A DNA stretch of 64,000 bases from Corallochytrium limacisporum (Eukaryota > Opisthokonta), in the NCBI GenBank assembly GCA_002811645.1, contig PDIP01000005.1:73198-137197 (forward strand), given 5' to 3'. A program made the translations under genes and the position numbers. Shown in pieces: positions 10,560-21,900 of the stretch. Numbering within the stretch: the first letter of the stretch is position 1; the number at the start of each line of letters is the position of its first letter. The notes beneath the pieces are model-generated. The model had not been told where the DNA came from and made no database searches. It saw nothing but the letters and a program-made list of their open reading frames with translations.

Positions 10560-11435
10560 ATGGCCTTGGCGGAGCTAGTGACCATGTGCGTGGCCATGCT
10601 TATCGGCAGCTATGTTGTCGGTGTCATACCGTTGTGCCTCACCATCGGCCAGGACAAATTAAAATCACTGACGTCGTGGGGTACGGGAGTACTGATCGGC
10701 ACAGCGTTTGCTGTTATTATTCCTGAGGCCTTAGCAGTATTGCAGGGTGACGACGCCGGGCACACCCACAACTCTCCTGGTGGCACTTTTCAGGCAGTGG
10801 AGTGGTTCGCTGTTGGTGGTGCGGGAGGCGAAGGCAAGAATGTGGAGGGCTTGGAAGCTCACGCAAGTAAAGCAGGACACAGTGCCATCGGAATGTCTTT
10901 AATCCTTGGATTCCTCATGATGCTCTACATTGATGTCCTCTTCGGGAATCCTCACGAATCGGAGGTGAAGAGCGGGACTATCGCTGTCATTGGCCTGATT
11001 GTACATGCAGCTGCGGATGGCCTCGCCCTTGGAGTGGCGTCTCAGGTCGAACAGTCGACCATGGAGCTCTTTGTATTTTTCGCAATTATGATGCACAAGG
11101 GACCGGCGGCATTGGGACTGACAACAACGTTAATGATGCATAATTTGGGTGAGAAGGCAATCAAATACTATTTGGTACTATTCTCGTCCGCAGCACCCGC
11201 CTCTGCCATTGCAACATATTCATTGTGCCAAGTTTTGGAGCAGGACTTTTTAGATTCTAGTGATTTCGTCGGTTTAGCTCTTCTATTTTCGGCGGGGACA
11301 TTTATCTATGTTGCGGCAGTGCACGTTCTACCTGAAGTGCTTCATGATGATTCGCAACGATCCAAAGCTACACTCGCATTCATCACTGCAGGCGCGATGC
11401 TGCCCGTCGCATTTTCATCAATGCATGTACATTAA
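10560..11435 (+). CDS. SLC39A9: ZIP-family zinc transporter, SLC39A9 (ZIP9) type
   Basis: The product is 291 residues, close to human ZIP9. ZIP proteins move Zn2+ into the cytosol; ZIP9 acts at the Golgi and plasma membrane. Eight hydrophobic segments can be traced. The metal-binding helix motif VHAAADG (H149, D153) and MMHKGPAALGL (H179) are intact, as are GTAFAVIIPE in TM2 and FSAGTFIYVAAVHVLPE near the end. All of these are hallmarks of the ZIP9 subfamily. The long loop after TM2 (about 62-108) is rich in Gly and His, as expected for the variable ZIP loop. The start context is good (gcaaccATGg) and follows an AT-rich leader. It converges on the O-mannosyltransferase with only 128 bases between stops. 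Confidence 0.93.
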   Translation: MALAELVTMCVAMLIGSYVVGVIPLCLTIGQDKLKSLTSWGTGVLIGTAFAVIIPEALAVLQGDDAGHTHNSPGGTFQAVEWFAVGGAGGEGKNVEGLEAHASKAGHSAIGMSLILGFLMMLYIDVLFGNPHESEVKSGTIAVIGLIVHAAADGLALGVASQVEQSTMELFVFFAIMMHKGPAALGLTTTLMMHNLGEKAIKYYLVLFSSAAPASAIATYSLCQVLEQDFLDSSDFVGLALLFSAGTFIYVAAVHVLPEVLHDDSQRSKATLAFITAGAMLPVAFSSMHVH

Positions 11436-11563
11436 TACAGACCCCTGATTTCTTTAAATTGAATTTTCTTTTTTAAGCTCTACTGAATTGAATTCAAAAA
11501 AAAAAACAACATAGCCACACAAAGTACTGTTAAGAATAGTGTAATTTGAGAATGTTTGCAGTA

Positions 11564-13939
11564 TCAAATTGCCCAATTGTTTGACCACTTGAGATATCTC
11601 CACTCTGCTACTGGCCCTGTCATTCCGTAGGCCATAGGTGCGAACATTATACCAAAGAAGCCAATTATAGCAAATGAAGCAGCGCCAGCATAGAATTTGA
11701 GTCGCTTCGATCCGGATACTGAGCAAATTACATCATATACATAATCCAAAAAAATGGCAAAGAACATACAACCGATGATCAAGCTCGGCCAATAGTGGTG
11801 AAAATACAAAACCCTCTTCATGGCAAAGAATGGAAAGAAATGGAATACATATGCCACTAAAAGCCATCCTATCATTGCTTCAACTCCATGGAGATGTTCT
11901 AGTTCCCGAATTGGGACTGCTTGTCTCTGTTTGCGTAGAAGGTTAATGCCGTATACAATCAGGAACAGTATGATCGCGAAAAAGTGGCCGTAGAAAATTA
12001 GGGGGTTTCCACCCATCACTACTCGGGTATCCTTTTCACCCCAGCCAGTCATGTGTTGCAGCTTTGTCATCAGAGGCCATTCCCAAGGCTGGGACGTGAT
12101 TTCCCCTTGCTGAGGTTTGAGGCTCTCATTCACTTGGAACATAGCCACGTGCAATTCATACACACTATACAGGAAGCTCACCGAGCCAGAATAGCCTGTC
12201 GATGGCTTCAGCTTCGGGTGTTCATGAAACTCTACATTCCAGACAGTGTTTGGGTGCTTCGTCTCTGGCGTGGCAGTGACTTCCTGCTGTTCGTAACCCC
12301 ACTTGGGTAACTTCTCATTGTGACTGAAGAGAGCGTATCCTGTTGTCACATGTACCAACCGAAGCTGAGTGTCAGGCACCACGATCTCCCCATCGGGTCC
12401 GCCATCCGACACGACCTCGATACGCCAGAGATCATTGACGTCCCCGTTCCCGTTCGGGCCGTAACAAGTCACCTGATGGTGGCCTGAAGTAATGGGAGCC
12501 GCCATGTTATGGGAATGAAGGTTGAGTTTAGTCGGTGCATGTTCGAGGCGGATGACATCCTTGTCTTTGACATACTTTGGTTCCGGCGCATCCAAGTGCT
12601 CACTCCAGGTAGCTTTCTGATCGTCAGATTTGACATACCAATGATTGTTGCTGTCCTTGAAGGAGTAAGCCGTCACCTGTTGCTGAGGTGCCCCGAAACC
12701 TTCAGGATAATTATGTGGGTGGGAGTGCAGCAGAGATCCACCAGGACGGAAGTTCTTGAGAGATATCTTTGACCCGTAGGCGAGGTGCCGGGGAAATGAA
12801 TTTCCGTACAATTCATTACCAACTAGGGTAGACTGGAAGGCGCTACTCATATGCCCGTCCCCGGGGCCGCTGTGATACAGGATCTTGAAGTGTAAAGCGA
12901 AGACCATCAAGTATACAATTATCGGTAAGATAATCAAGCAGGCCACTCTAGCGCCGAAGTGCTCAACGATCTTCATGTCACTAAGCCGGCGATCTCCTAG
13001 CAAGTCCCACAGATCCTTCACAGTATTCAAACCCGCGAAAAGTATCACAAACAAACCAACCCATTTCACCGAAAAGGTTAATGCCAGAAAGACGCCTATG
13101 GCTGCCAGGTGCCCCCACCAGATTGGAGTCCATGGTCGATGGGAAACATTGTGAAAGGCAGCCAGCCAGAACAGACTGCACACAATGAAGAGGTTCAGAA
13201 ACGGGTCCAGCAAGATGTAACGGCTCAAGGATATTGAGTACGGATCGGCAATAATAAGAAACGCACCAAACGTCGCAGCAAACAGACTAGCCCCAAGCTC
13301 CGTAAGGGTGGCATACATGACCACCGGAATCATTGCACCAAAGCAGGCGCAGAGAAATCTCATCCCATAGAAACTGGCTTTACCATACGCTTCGCCCGGC
13401 TTCTCGAAGTCGAACTTGGCGTCATATCCGCTGATTGCCCCGACACCACCGATCAGGATCTTGGCCAGTGGTGGGTGCACATCAAAATAGAATTGTCCTT
13501 TCATGTAGTAATTTGCGAACTTGCCAAAGTGAGTTTCATCCCAGACCACAGACGGGGGATTGCTGAGGTTCCATAGTCTTGTGGAGAAGCTCAAAAGAAC
13601 GACAAAGATCAGACACGCCGCCCGCGGCGATAACCATTGGAGCCAGGCCCGAGTCGACGGGTATGTAGCTCTGATATATTGAATCCACCTGGCAACCCAT
13701 GAGTTTTCGTCAAGTTCATTCGATTTCATTTGCATGCGTTTGTGGCGAGGGGTCTGATCAACATATTTGGCGTCACGGTAATTGTACGGTAATGGGTCTC
13801 TACTCTGATAAACACCAGCATTACTATCCTGTTGCTGTTGTCCTAGGAGCGGTACAGCCGTCGGATCGTGTTCGGGACGATAATTATTATCGATCGCCCC
13901 CATATTGAGAGCCGAGTACTCGGAATTCATACTGTACAC
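11564..13939 (-). CDS. Dolichyl-phosphate-mannose protein O-mannosyltransferase (PMT2/POMT2 type)
   Basis: This ER membrane GT-C enzyme transfers mannose from dolichyl-phosphate-mannose to Ser/Thr of secretory proteins. The product is 791 residues. The first luminal loop contains the catalytic DE pair (D134, E135) in WDETHFGK, followed by FDVHPPLAK and SGYDAKFDFEKPG, wording typical of the PMT2/POMT2 branch. A MIR domain occupies about 350-550, between multi-span N-terminal and C-terminal membrane blocks. The 80-residue N-terminus is cytosolic and Gln/Asn-rich. PMT enzymes usually work as PMT1-PMT2 heterodimers, so a PMT1/POMT1-type partner is expected elsewhere. The first ATG of the frame is used; a second at codon 4 is equally possible. 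PMTs are typical of fungi, animals and their relatives, which helps place the organism. Confidence 0.93.
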   Translation of the reverse strand: MYSMNSEYSALNMGAIDNNYRPEHDPTAVPLLGQQQQDSNAGVYQSRDPLPYNYRDAKYVDQTPRHKRMQMKSNELDENSWVARWIQYIRATYPSTRAWLQWLSPRAACLIFVVLLSFSTRLWNLSNPPSVVWDETHFGKFANYYMKGQFYFDVHPPLAKILIGGVGAISGYDAKFDFEKPGEAYGKASFYGMRFLCACFGAMIPVVMYATLTELGASLFAATFGAFLIIADPYSISLSRYILLDPFLNLFIVCSLFWLAAFHNVSHRPWTPIWWGHLAAIGVFLALTFSVKWVGLFVILFAGLNTVKDLWDLLGDRRLSDMKIVEHFGARVACLIILPIIVYLMVFALHFKILYHSGPGDGHMSSAFQSTLVGNELYGNSFPRHLAYGSKISLKNFRPGGSLLHSHPHNYPEGFGAPQQQVTAYSFKDSNNHWYVKSDDQKATWSEHLDAPEPKYVKDKDVIRLEHAPTKLNLHSHNMAAPITSGHHQVTCYGPNGNGDVNDLWRIEVVSDGGPDGEIVVPDTQLRLVHVTTGYALFSHNEKLPKWGYEQQEVTATPETKHPNTVWNVEFHEHPKLKPSTGYSGSVSFLYSVYELHVAMFQVNESLKPQQGEITSQPWEWPLMTKLQHMTGWGEKDTRVVMGGNPLIFYGHFFAIILFLIVYGINLLRKQRQAVPIRELEHLHGVEAMIGWLLVAYVFHFFPFFAMKRVLYFHHYWPSLIIGCMFFAIFLDYVYDVICSVSGSKRLKFYAGAASFAIIGFFGIMFAPMAYGMTGPVAEWRYLKWSNNWAI

Positions 13940-15008
13940 AGAGTTCGGATTCTCACGCTCGCAGTTATCTTTTCATCGTCGCTTCCTTTGCATCCACTTC
14001 GTCCTTCTCTAACTGATTGATCCGCACTCTGACCGGACTATGGCTTGGGATTGGTCTGGAATCTCTGTGTACCGAATGGAAATATGCGCAAGAGGGTATC
14101 CATCTAGTACCAGATATGCTCCAGATATTTAGCCACCTGAATTAACTCTGGCCCTCTCGAATCTACCTCTGCCTCTCTGGAACTCCAAACAAAAATTTCC
14201 GTGCCCTCTTGATTTTCTTCCCGCCACTGCATATGGATTTTCCGGGTGATTCCATACTCACTCTCTACTGCAATCCGAGGCAGGAACTAACAGTATCGAT
14301 CACGAAGACTTTGAAATGACCACTGGTCGAACAATTACCGTCGAACCGCAATCACTCAGACCGCACGAAGTAATTCACGCAGGTATTGTTTACTGAAAGT
14401 ATGATTTCGCTCTGTGGTGGTGCAATTGCATTCAAATCGAGACCCGACTGCATCTATTGACGGGCGCACTTGCACGGGAGAGAGGAATGGAGTTTCTACC
14501 AGCTCGAACCCAGCCAAAGGCTCCCTCCACTACAAGTACCCCGACCACTGGCGACAGTTAATTGTACCGAATAGTCAGCGAGGCCGGTCTCCTAAGAGAG
14601 CAATAGAGAATATATCAAAGGAAATGAGAAATGCCTTTTCGGGTGTTGTTGAACGTGGGTATGTTTGAGTGGGTGGACATTCTGGACTCTCCCATAGCGC
14701 CCAATCGGCAAGTCCAACAATAGAATCCTTACTGGGGCAGTTGATAGCACACAGCACCTCGCCTCTCCAGAATTTGTGTCATTTCACTTCCCATACAGGA
14801 TCTCTCGTGCCTTTCGGGCCCGCTTTCGCTCTCAACACACTGAACAGGCAAAACTAGCCACGCACGGAAATCCACAGCCACGACCACTCACTCTGCCGTT
14901 GTTGGGTTCCCGGTGGTGGTATGTCGGCACGTATTTGTTGTGAGCTCAGGCGCAAGAGAAGGGTGTACCTTCAGTGTTACGTGGGCTTGCTGGCAGGTGC
15001 TTTGAACA
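13940..15008. other. Divergent spacer between the PMT and Nit2 genes
   Basis: This 1.07-kb interval separates two 5' ends. No recognisable gene or RNA was seen. Short frames (up to 91 codons) lack domains. Promoters for both genes are expected here. Confidence 0.6.
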
Positions 15009-15839
15009 ATGTCGAAGTTTCGTATTGCCATGATCCAGCTCCTGGTAGGAGCCAACAAGACAGAAAATGTAGACCGTGCGGTGCAGATGATCAACAAGGC
15101 TGCCGAGAGTGGGGCCAAAATCATTGCGTTACCTGAGTGCTTTAACAGCCCGTACGGAACCAAGCATTTCCCGAACTATGCAGAGTCGATCCCGGGACCT
15201 ACGATTGACAGCCTGAAGATGGCAGCAGAGGACACAAATACATACATTGTTGCGGGAAGCATTCCGGAAGTCGATGGCAACAAATACTACAACACCAGCG
15301 TTGTATTGAACCCAAAGGGTGATATAATCGCGAAACATCGCAAAGTTCATCTCTTTGATATTGATGTCCCCGGCAAGATTACTTTCAAGGAGAGCGATGT
15401 CCTTACCGGGGGCACAGAGCCGACCATCTTTGATACTGAATATTGCCGCATAGGTTTAGGCATTTGTTATGATATTCGCTTCCCTCGGCTTGCACAGTGG
15501 ATGCGCACAGCAGGTTGCAAGGTCATACTCTACCCGGGGGCGTTTAACATGACCACTGGACCTGCACATTGGGAACTACTGGTCAGAGCCCGTGCGAATG
15601 ACTGTCAAAGCTACGTTGCGGCAGTCTCTCCAGCAAGAGATGAGAGCGCCGAATATGTCGCCTGGGGACACACCACGATTGCCAGCCCGTGGGGCGATGT
15701 AGTGGGTAAGCTAGATTCCGCTGAAGACATTCTCTACCAAGACATTGATCTGGACCGTGTTGAAGAGGTGCGCTCCAGCATACCCATCAGCACACAAGAG
15801 CGTCCTGAGGCCTATGCAACTCCACAGCCCTTGTCGTAG
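15009..15839 (+). CDS. NIT2: Omega-amidase / nitrilase-family Nit2
   Basis: Nit2 hydrolyses alpha-ketoglutaramate and alpha-ketosuccinamate to the keto-acids plus ammonia, completing glutamine and asparagine transamination. The 276-residue length equals the family norm. The Glu-Lys-Cys triad is intact: E43 in LPECFNSPYG, K112 in HRKVHLFDID, and C153 in GICYDIRFP. The second Glu region follows in GAFNMTTGPAHWELL. LPECFNSPYGTKHF and VHLFDID are diagnostic for Nit2 rather than Nit1 or bacterial nitrilases. No targeting peptide is seen. The start (acaATGtcg, MSKFRIAM) fits the family. It converges on the NBAS-like gene with 90 bases between stops. Confidence 0.95.
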   Translation: MSKFRIAMIQLLVGANKTENVDRAVQMINKAAESGAKIIALPECFNSPYGTKHFPNYAESIPGPTIDSLKMAAEDTNTYIVAGSIPEVDGNKYYNTSVVLNPKGDIIAKHRKVHLFDIDVPGKITFKESDVLTGGTEPTIFDTEYCRIGLGICYDIRFPRLAQWMRTAGCKVILYPGAFNMTTGPAHWELLVRARANDCQSYVAAVSPARDESAEYVAWGHTTIASPWGDVVGKLDSAEDILYQDIDLDRVEEVRSSIPISTQERPEAYATPQPLS

Positions 15840-15929
15840 AGAGTGCGCTCTAATCGAATTCACTGTTTACGTTAGTGTTGATTAATAGATCTGTATTTAT
15901 AATAGGTTTGCATATCTAAGGATTCAGGT

Positions 15930-18900
15930 CTAACTCACCGTTAAACTGGCAATGCAATCGTCTAGGAGGGTGGTCAGTGAGGACTTGCATGGGTCCAAAT
16001 ACTGGGCCAGCAGAGATTCTTCTTCATCTAAACGCGTTTTTGTCCTTGACCACTGGGCCAGAATTATGCGATCCATCACCTCCTTGGACTGCACACCCTG
16101 CAGACCCATCTGCAACCGCAAAGTCCGGTAGACATGGTTACGGCAACCTGCACGCCAGAGTAGAGCCAAAGACAATGCCATAACCATGGGACTGTTGCTG
16201 CCACCGCGACTACTTATGCCTTCGCATAGTGGACTAGCACCTTCGTCCAGGAGCCAGGAGTTCACATCACCCTGGAGGTCAACGTACTTACGGAGCAGTT
16301 CCACCATCACATTCTCATTTCGGATGAGATCTGGCCGTTCTTGCAAAGTCATCTTGAACGACGGGGCATCCATGTTGACCATGTCAAAGATCATATGGAA
16401 TGGTTCAGGGACAGCATCCGGCACCGGCAGTGTCTGGCCGTGGACTAGAGCTGACCTGTGCAATTTGACGGCGGCACTGTAAAGATCTCCATTGATGAGG
16501 CGTCTCTGTACTTCGGTAAGAATTGCCGGCTCGTCTCTACCGGTCACGTCGGTGGTGAACTCATCCCATTGAGACCGTGGAATGTCTCCAAAGGCCTTTG
16601 TGACATAGTCTGGAATAGTCCGCACTTCGGACTGGCCTGTGACGGCGGTCGAGACTACAGCATCCAACTCAGTACCTTCCGTTTGCCGGTTCTCAGAGGG
16701 CAACATGTCAACGGGTGGAGAGGTGGCCGACTTATCGACTTCATCGCCACTCAAGAGGTTCACGCTGTCGTCTTCCTCAGGCAGCGGGGTATCACTGGCT
16801 ACATGTAGTGGTGATTTGGTTGACTCACTCTCGTCTTCGGGCATGTGCGCGTTCGGCTCAAATTCCCGTGGGGATTTTGTAGGTGGTTCATCTTCGGCAA
16901 TCGCAGTGTCCGTCGGTTCAAAATGCGGTTCCGCAGGCGGTGCTTCTGCAGGCATTGAAATATCAGACTCAAAGTGCCGGATTTGCTGCGTAAGGGTTTC
17001 GTCCTCGGAGACCCCTGCCTCTGCGGTTGCGACGTCTTTCTTCTTCGGCATATCGCTGAGTATGTGAGTTTCAGGGCCCGACTTCCGGGATTCAGAAGCG
17101 TGTTCGCTTTCGAATCCGATTGGCGTGGCCGCATCCTCTTCAGCTGGTTCCTCTTGTTTTCCATCCGTTTCTACAATTTCGTCCATGTCCAGCTTAAACT
17201 TTTCCATCGAGGCAAGTTCCTCAGACGGCATAGCAATATTGGCTATCTGAGAGAATTCGTGGGTCACTGGGGCGTCATTCTCGGGTATGGGAGGAGCCGA
17301 AGGCAAGTACTGTGTGCGCTGCACTACTTCAGGAGGCATGTTGATGTCGGCGGTAGCCGTGAAATCCTGTGTTTCCGGTGCGTCATTCTCTGCAATAATT
17401 GGCGTTGAAGGCACAAATTCCGGTGTCCTTGGTACTTCCTCCGGTGGTCTACTGATCTGGGCGATCTCAGCAGCCGTCAGTGCGTTCGGGGCATCATTCT
17501 CTGCGATAGGAGGGACCATGGGCATGAACTCCGGTGACTTGGACACGTTCTCGGGTGGCATTCTGATATTCGCAGTGGCACTCAACGCAGGTGACTCTGG
17601 CGCGTCATTCTCGGGAATGGGTTCGGTGGACGGCACAAACTCCTGCTCGCGGATTACTTCATCGGATGGTCTCCTGATATTCGCAATTGCAGACATCGAT
17701 GGGGTCTCTGGGGCATCATCCTCGGGGATCGGCTCCGTGGATGGCACAAATTCTTTCACGCGAGGTACCTCATCAGGAGGCATACTGATATTCGCGATTT
17801 CCTGCAGAGGGGGTGTGTTGGGTACATCATTCTCGGCAATCGGATCCGTCGTAGGTTCAAAGAGAGCGCGGCGTGGCACTTCGTCCGCGGGCATGGGAAT
17901 GTCAGCTCCAAAAAATCTGGTTTCTGATCCATCCTCACTATCACCTGCTTCCACCTCCAATTCATCCCCAATGTCCGGCATCTCATCTTCCCATCCATCG
18001 TTGTCGTTATCAACGGATTCTTCCTTCATTGCTAGTGGAGGGCCTCTCTCCACCACCACCACCTCCTTGTCATCAGTTACCGGTACAGAGCCCGTATCTG
18101 GAGCCGTCTGCAGCCGCAATTCGAGCACCTCTGGTGTGGACCACATCGATGGTTTGGCCATGTACTTGTCCTCTTGATCTGTGACTTTGATGTAGTCACG
18201 GAAAAGCTTGATGGTATCAACATCCGAGAGATTCTCAACATCCTCCCAATGCACAATTGGTGCAATTGAAAGCTTTGCGAGGAACTTTTCCGGCAGCATC
18301 TTGGGCTGGGCAGCCAAGAATGGGAACGATTCAAATTCAATGGGTCGTGACCGCTGCTTCTCTCCAACCACTCCCTCACCTTTAGCAGGATGATCCGTCG
18401 GTAAATTTCGGAGGTCTTCTTCAGCAATCTCCAGCCAGACTTGGATGCAATAATGCAGAGAGCGCTCAGTAACGGACTGGGTACAGTTACTCATAGCCTT
18501 CTCCACCAAACCTCGATCCAGTAGGTCACGGTGCTCCTTGACCACGAACAGGAGCATATCGTACGATGATTCCATCTGATGTTCCAGGATCTCCGACACA
18601 AGGATGTAGACGAGGTCCTTGTACCCTCTACTTGCTGCGGCTTTTAAGGTCTTCGACCCAACGTTTTGGTAGCCACGAGAACTGGTCGTACCGTCGTGAA
18701 TGCCAAAGAGTTGGGCCACCTCCTGCAGTTCCGTGTAGTTCCACATGCTTTGTACTACACCAGCACTGATGACCTCCTCGATGAGAACAATCTTTCGCTT
18801 GGCATTCCTCACCTGTGCAGGTAGCATCGGGTGGCCCAGTCCTTGCAGTTTCTGACACGCACTCATTAAATGACGCTCTTTGTTGGTTGCAGCAATGAGA

Positions 18901-21900
18901 TCTGGCGCTTCCTGGAGCATGGAGTCGACGCTATCTATCAGTGGGTCATTCACTGATGTGGCAGAGTCCAGGGTCATGCGAGCCTGCTTCAGGAATACGC
19001 GCTGCTGATCCTGACGGGACACATTCATATCTCCCATTACTTGTTTGGCCAACTCAATGCTTCCCTCACGGGCACTTTGGAGCACGATGTCAATAAACTG
19101 CCAGAACCATTCATCGTCCCTGATGCCGAGAGCAGAGCTAACCTTGCGTGCCTCTGCAAAAGTCTGCAGCCATTCGTCCATGGATCTACTGTACTTGACA
19201 CCCTTACGAATGACAGTGCTCAATAGGGCAGAAGACTTCTTGTCAGTGAGATTGACATAGTAATCGAAGGTACGACTCTTATCATACTTTCGTACAACTT
19301 CGTCAGCGACGTTGAAGTCTTTTAGCTTTAGGAATGTCTCGTCGCCAATCTTCGTTGCCATCTCGTTCAACACCTCTCTCTCCGGCTGTAAGGATTCCAG
19401 AGTAGAGGAGCTGCGGGTCTGGGACAATGCCAGACTGATCAGCTCCTTGACTTGTTGCTCCGAAAAGTCACAGAAAGGGTCCTTGACTGCACTGTGGACC
19501 ACTGACAGTGCCCGTTTGGGACCTATTGTAAAGAGTTCGACAATGCAACCACGCAACTGGTCGTAAACGTTCATTTGGCCCTGTCGCGGTTTGATCACGT
19601 ACTGTTTAAGGTTATTCCAATTCACCTCCCGGGAACTGAATAGGGACTTGACCAAAGCTTTAGGAGAGGCAGTCTCAAAGTCGCGCCAGCTCATGTGGCA
19701 AAGGTTCGGTTCCTCACGCAGGAGTCCTTCGTACCATTGCAAATTCTTGCAGAGGATACGCAAATTGCCTTCAAAGCCGGTGGCAATGGCTTGTTGTAGG
19801 GTCTTGCACGCAAGAGCAATGTCACCTAAGCGCTCCTCCACCACTTCGGCCCGCTTTTGGTACCAATACAGAATTGCATCTACACCAGTCTTTTCCACCT
19901 GGGCTCTGGCCATAGGATCCTCGTACAGGAAATGGCCGGTATCCACTTCACTACCGTCGTGTACGTCAGCATCAAAGGGATAGACGACCTGACCATCTTC
20001 AAACACTGGTAAAATGTCGACAAGGTCATCGATATCCACATATTCTGGGATTTGCATGATGATGGGAAGGTAGTGCATTGCCAGATCTGGACCTAGGTTT
20101 GCAAAAAGTACTTTCAGAATACCGAAGTTGACCTCTCTCGCGTGGTACATAGCCTCCGCAACGATATCGCAGTTGCGGAAGGTCACAAACTCCTGGGCCA
20201 AGAAATGCCCGCGACTGACTTCAAGCACGGCTCCGTAGCACTTCAATCGCTCTTCCGTGCGCTTGATCTCTTCGCTGTACTCACGTATTCCTTTGTCTCC
20301 GACGAATTCCTTGAAAAAGTCTAGTTTCATCTGCGTGGCTTCTGTAGATCCCCCGGGTTTTTGGATACACTCCGTAGCAATCCAGTCAGGATCATTGACT
20401 AGCACCAGCCACTGGAACGACTCTTCGTTAGGCGACAGGGCGTCGTTGCTACCAGTGGTCCATGCCAGTTTCAGTATAGGTTCCGTGTTGATCTCGTACT
20501 GCTCCGCCAGGCCCTTGGCCTCCGAGAATTTTTTCTGCTCTACTAGTTTCATAACTAACATGGTCGGCTCCGTCTGTTTCAAGGTGCCCAAGGTGGACGT
20601 TTTGAACTCCAACTGAATGCTCTCTTCACTGGTGAAGCTACTAAAGAACCCACGGCCCTCCTGCGCAGATTCCCAATTCTGGCACAACCGCAGCATGTCA
20701 TCGATGCCCGAGCCATCGGTCAGGTATTGGCGAGGAATGTAATGGTATTCTGTCTTCCATCGCCAGAGAGCCATACACTGGGTCGTCTTCCGACAGCACA
20801 CCGCCGGGAAGACTAGATGCTCATGGTTGATAGAAGTGATGTACTTCAGGTCATCAACCTTGTGAATCTCAGCCCGCTGGTTTCCAAAGGATACAAAGAG
20901 CGAGTCATGAGTCCAAAAGTCAAAATGATATCGGCTTCGCGAAACAATCGTTGGCAGTACACTTGTATCGCCCTTCCAGTACTCCGTAGCATCGGCTTTT
21001 TTAAGCAGCGACAGTTTGCCGTCTTTTGGAGACACCTTCAGACTGACCAGGCTGCCATCCGCCAAGAGAGAGACCACGAACTGACCACCCGGGCTGACTC
21101 GAGTCAGGATCACCTCGTTCACACTGCGACCCATGGGTACGGTTAGAATATGGTCGTCTTGCCACGGCGATCCCTTGGACAACTCCGTGGCAAAGTTCTC
21201 GAGAGCGTAGACAATGCTTGGATTCCCCGTCTTGTCAACACCCAACCCGACGCTCAATGCAAACTCTACCTCCGAAGTAGTCACGCGGCACAGCCCGAGG
21301 GCTCCATAGAGGCCCTTCGGGGGTGCCACTGGCGAGGATACAATTTCAAATCCATAGTTCGCTGATCCCAATTTGTACATCCGACAGATTCCACTGTCCA
21401 AGGCCACAAGCAAAGTGTATCGGTGCCGATCACCACCTCCGTCCTCGTTGTCAAAGATTGCAAGATCCACCGCAGTACCATCAGCAGCAAAATCCGCAAG
21501 ACTGATTTCGTACAGCTGCGTCTGGTATTCGTCGTAGATTGCCACTCGCTGTTGCTGGAAGAGGTCGTAAAGTAAGGCCAGCACTGCACCTTCCGGTGAC
21601 CACGCCAGCACACGCGATCGAGCACCGAGGCGAATACTAGCCTTTCGGCTTATTTCACCCTCACGGAAAATCTCGATCGAGTCCTCACTGGCAACCGCCA
21701 CCAATGTTCCGTTCTGTGCACTGGAAATCACTGGGATCGACCGAACTCGACTCCGAGAAATAAATGACTGCAGGGCCGGTTTGCTGAGAATGCTGAGCCA
21801 TGAATACAGTCCGGTGCGTAGTAGAACGTCCGTGACAGCGCGGGGCACCATCGCCAGCGGTGCCACTGAGTCGGTCTCCGTGCAGCCGCGCCATTGGTGC

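Noticed and set aside
14888-15163. 91-codon minus-strand frame overlapping the Nit2 start
   Set aside because: Antisense shadow of a well-supported gene.
17287-18177. 296-codon plus-strand frame rich in Gly/Ser/Thr opposite the NBAS-like gene
   Set aside because: It is the antisense shadow of the 37-residue acidic repeat; its own periodicity is inherited from the repeat and no domain is present.
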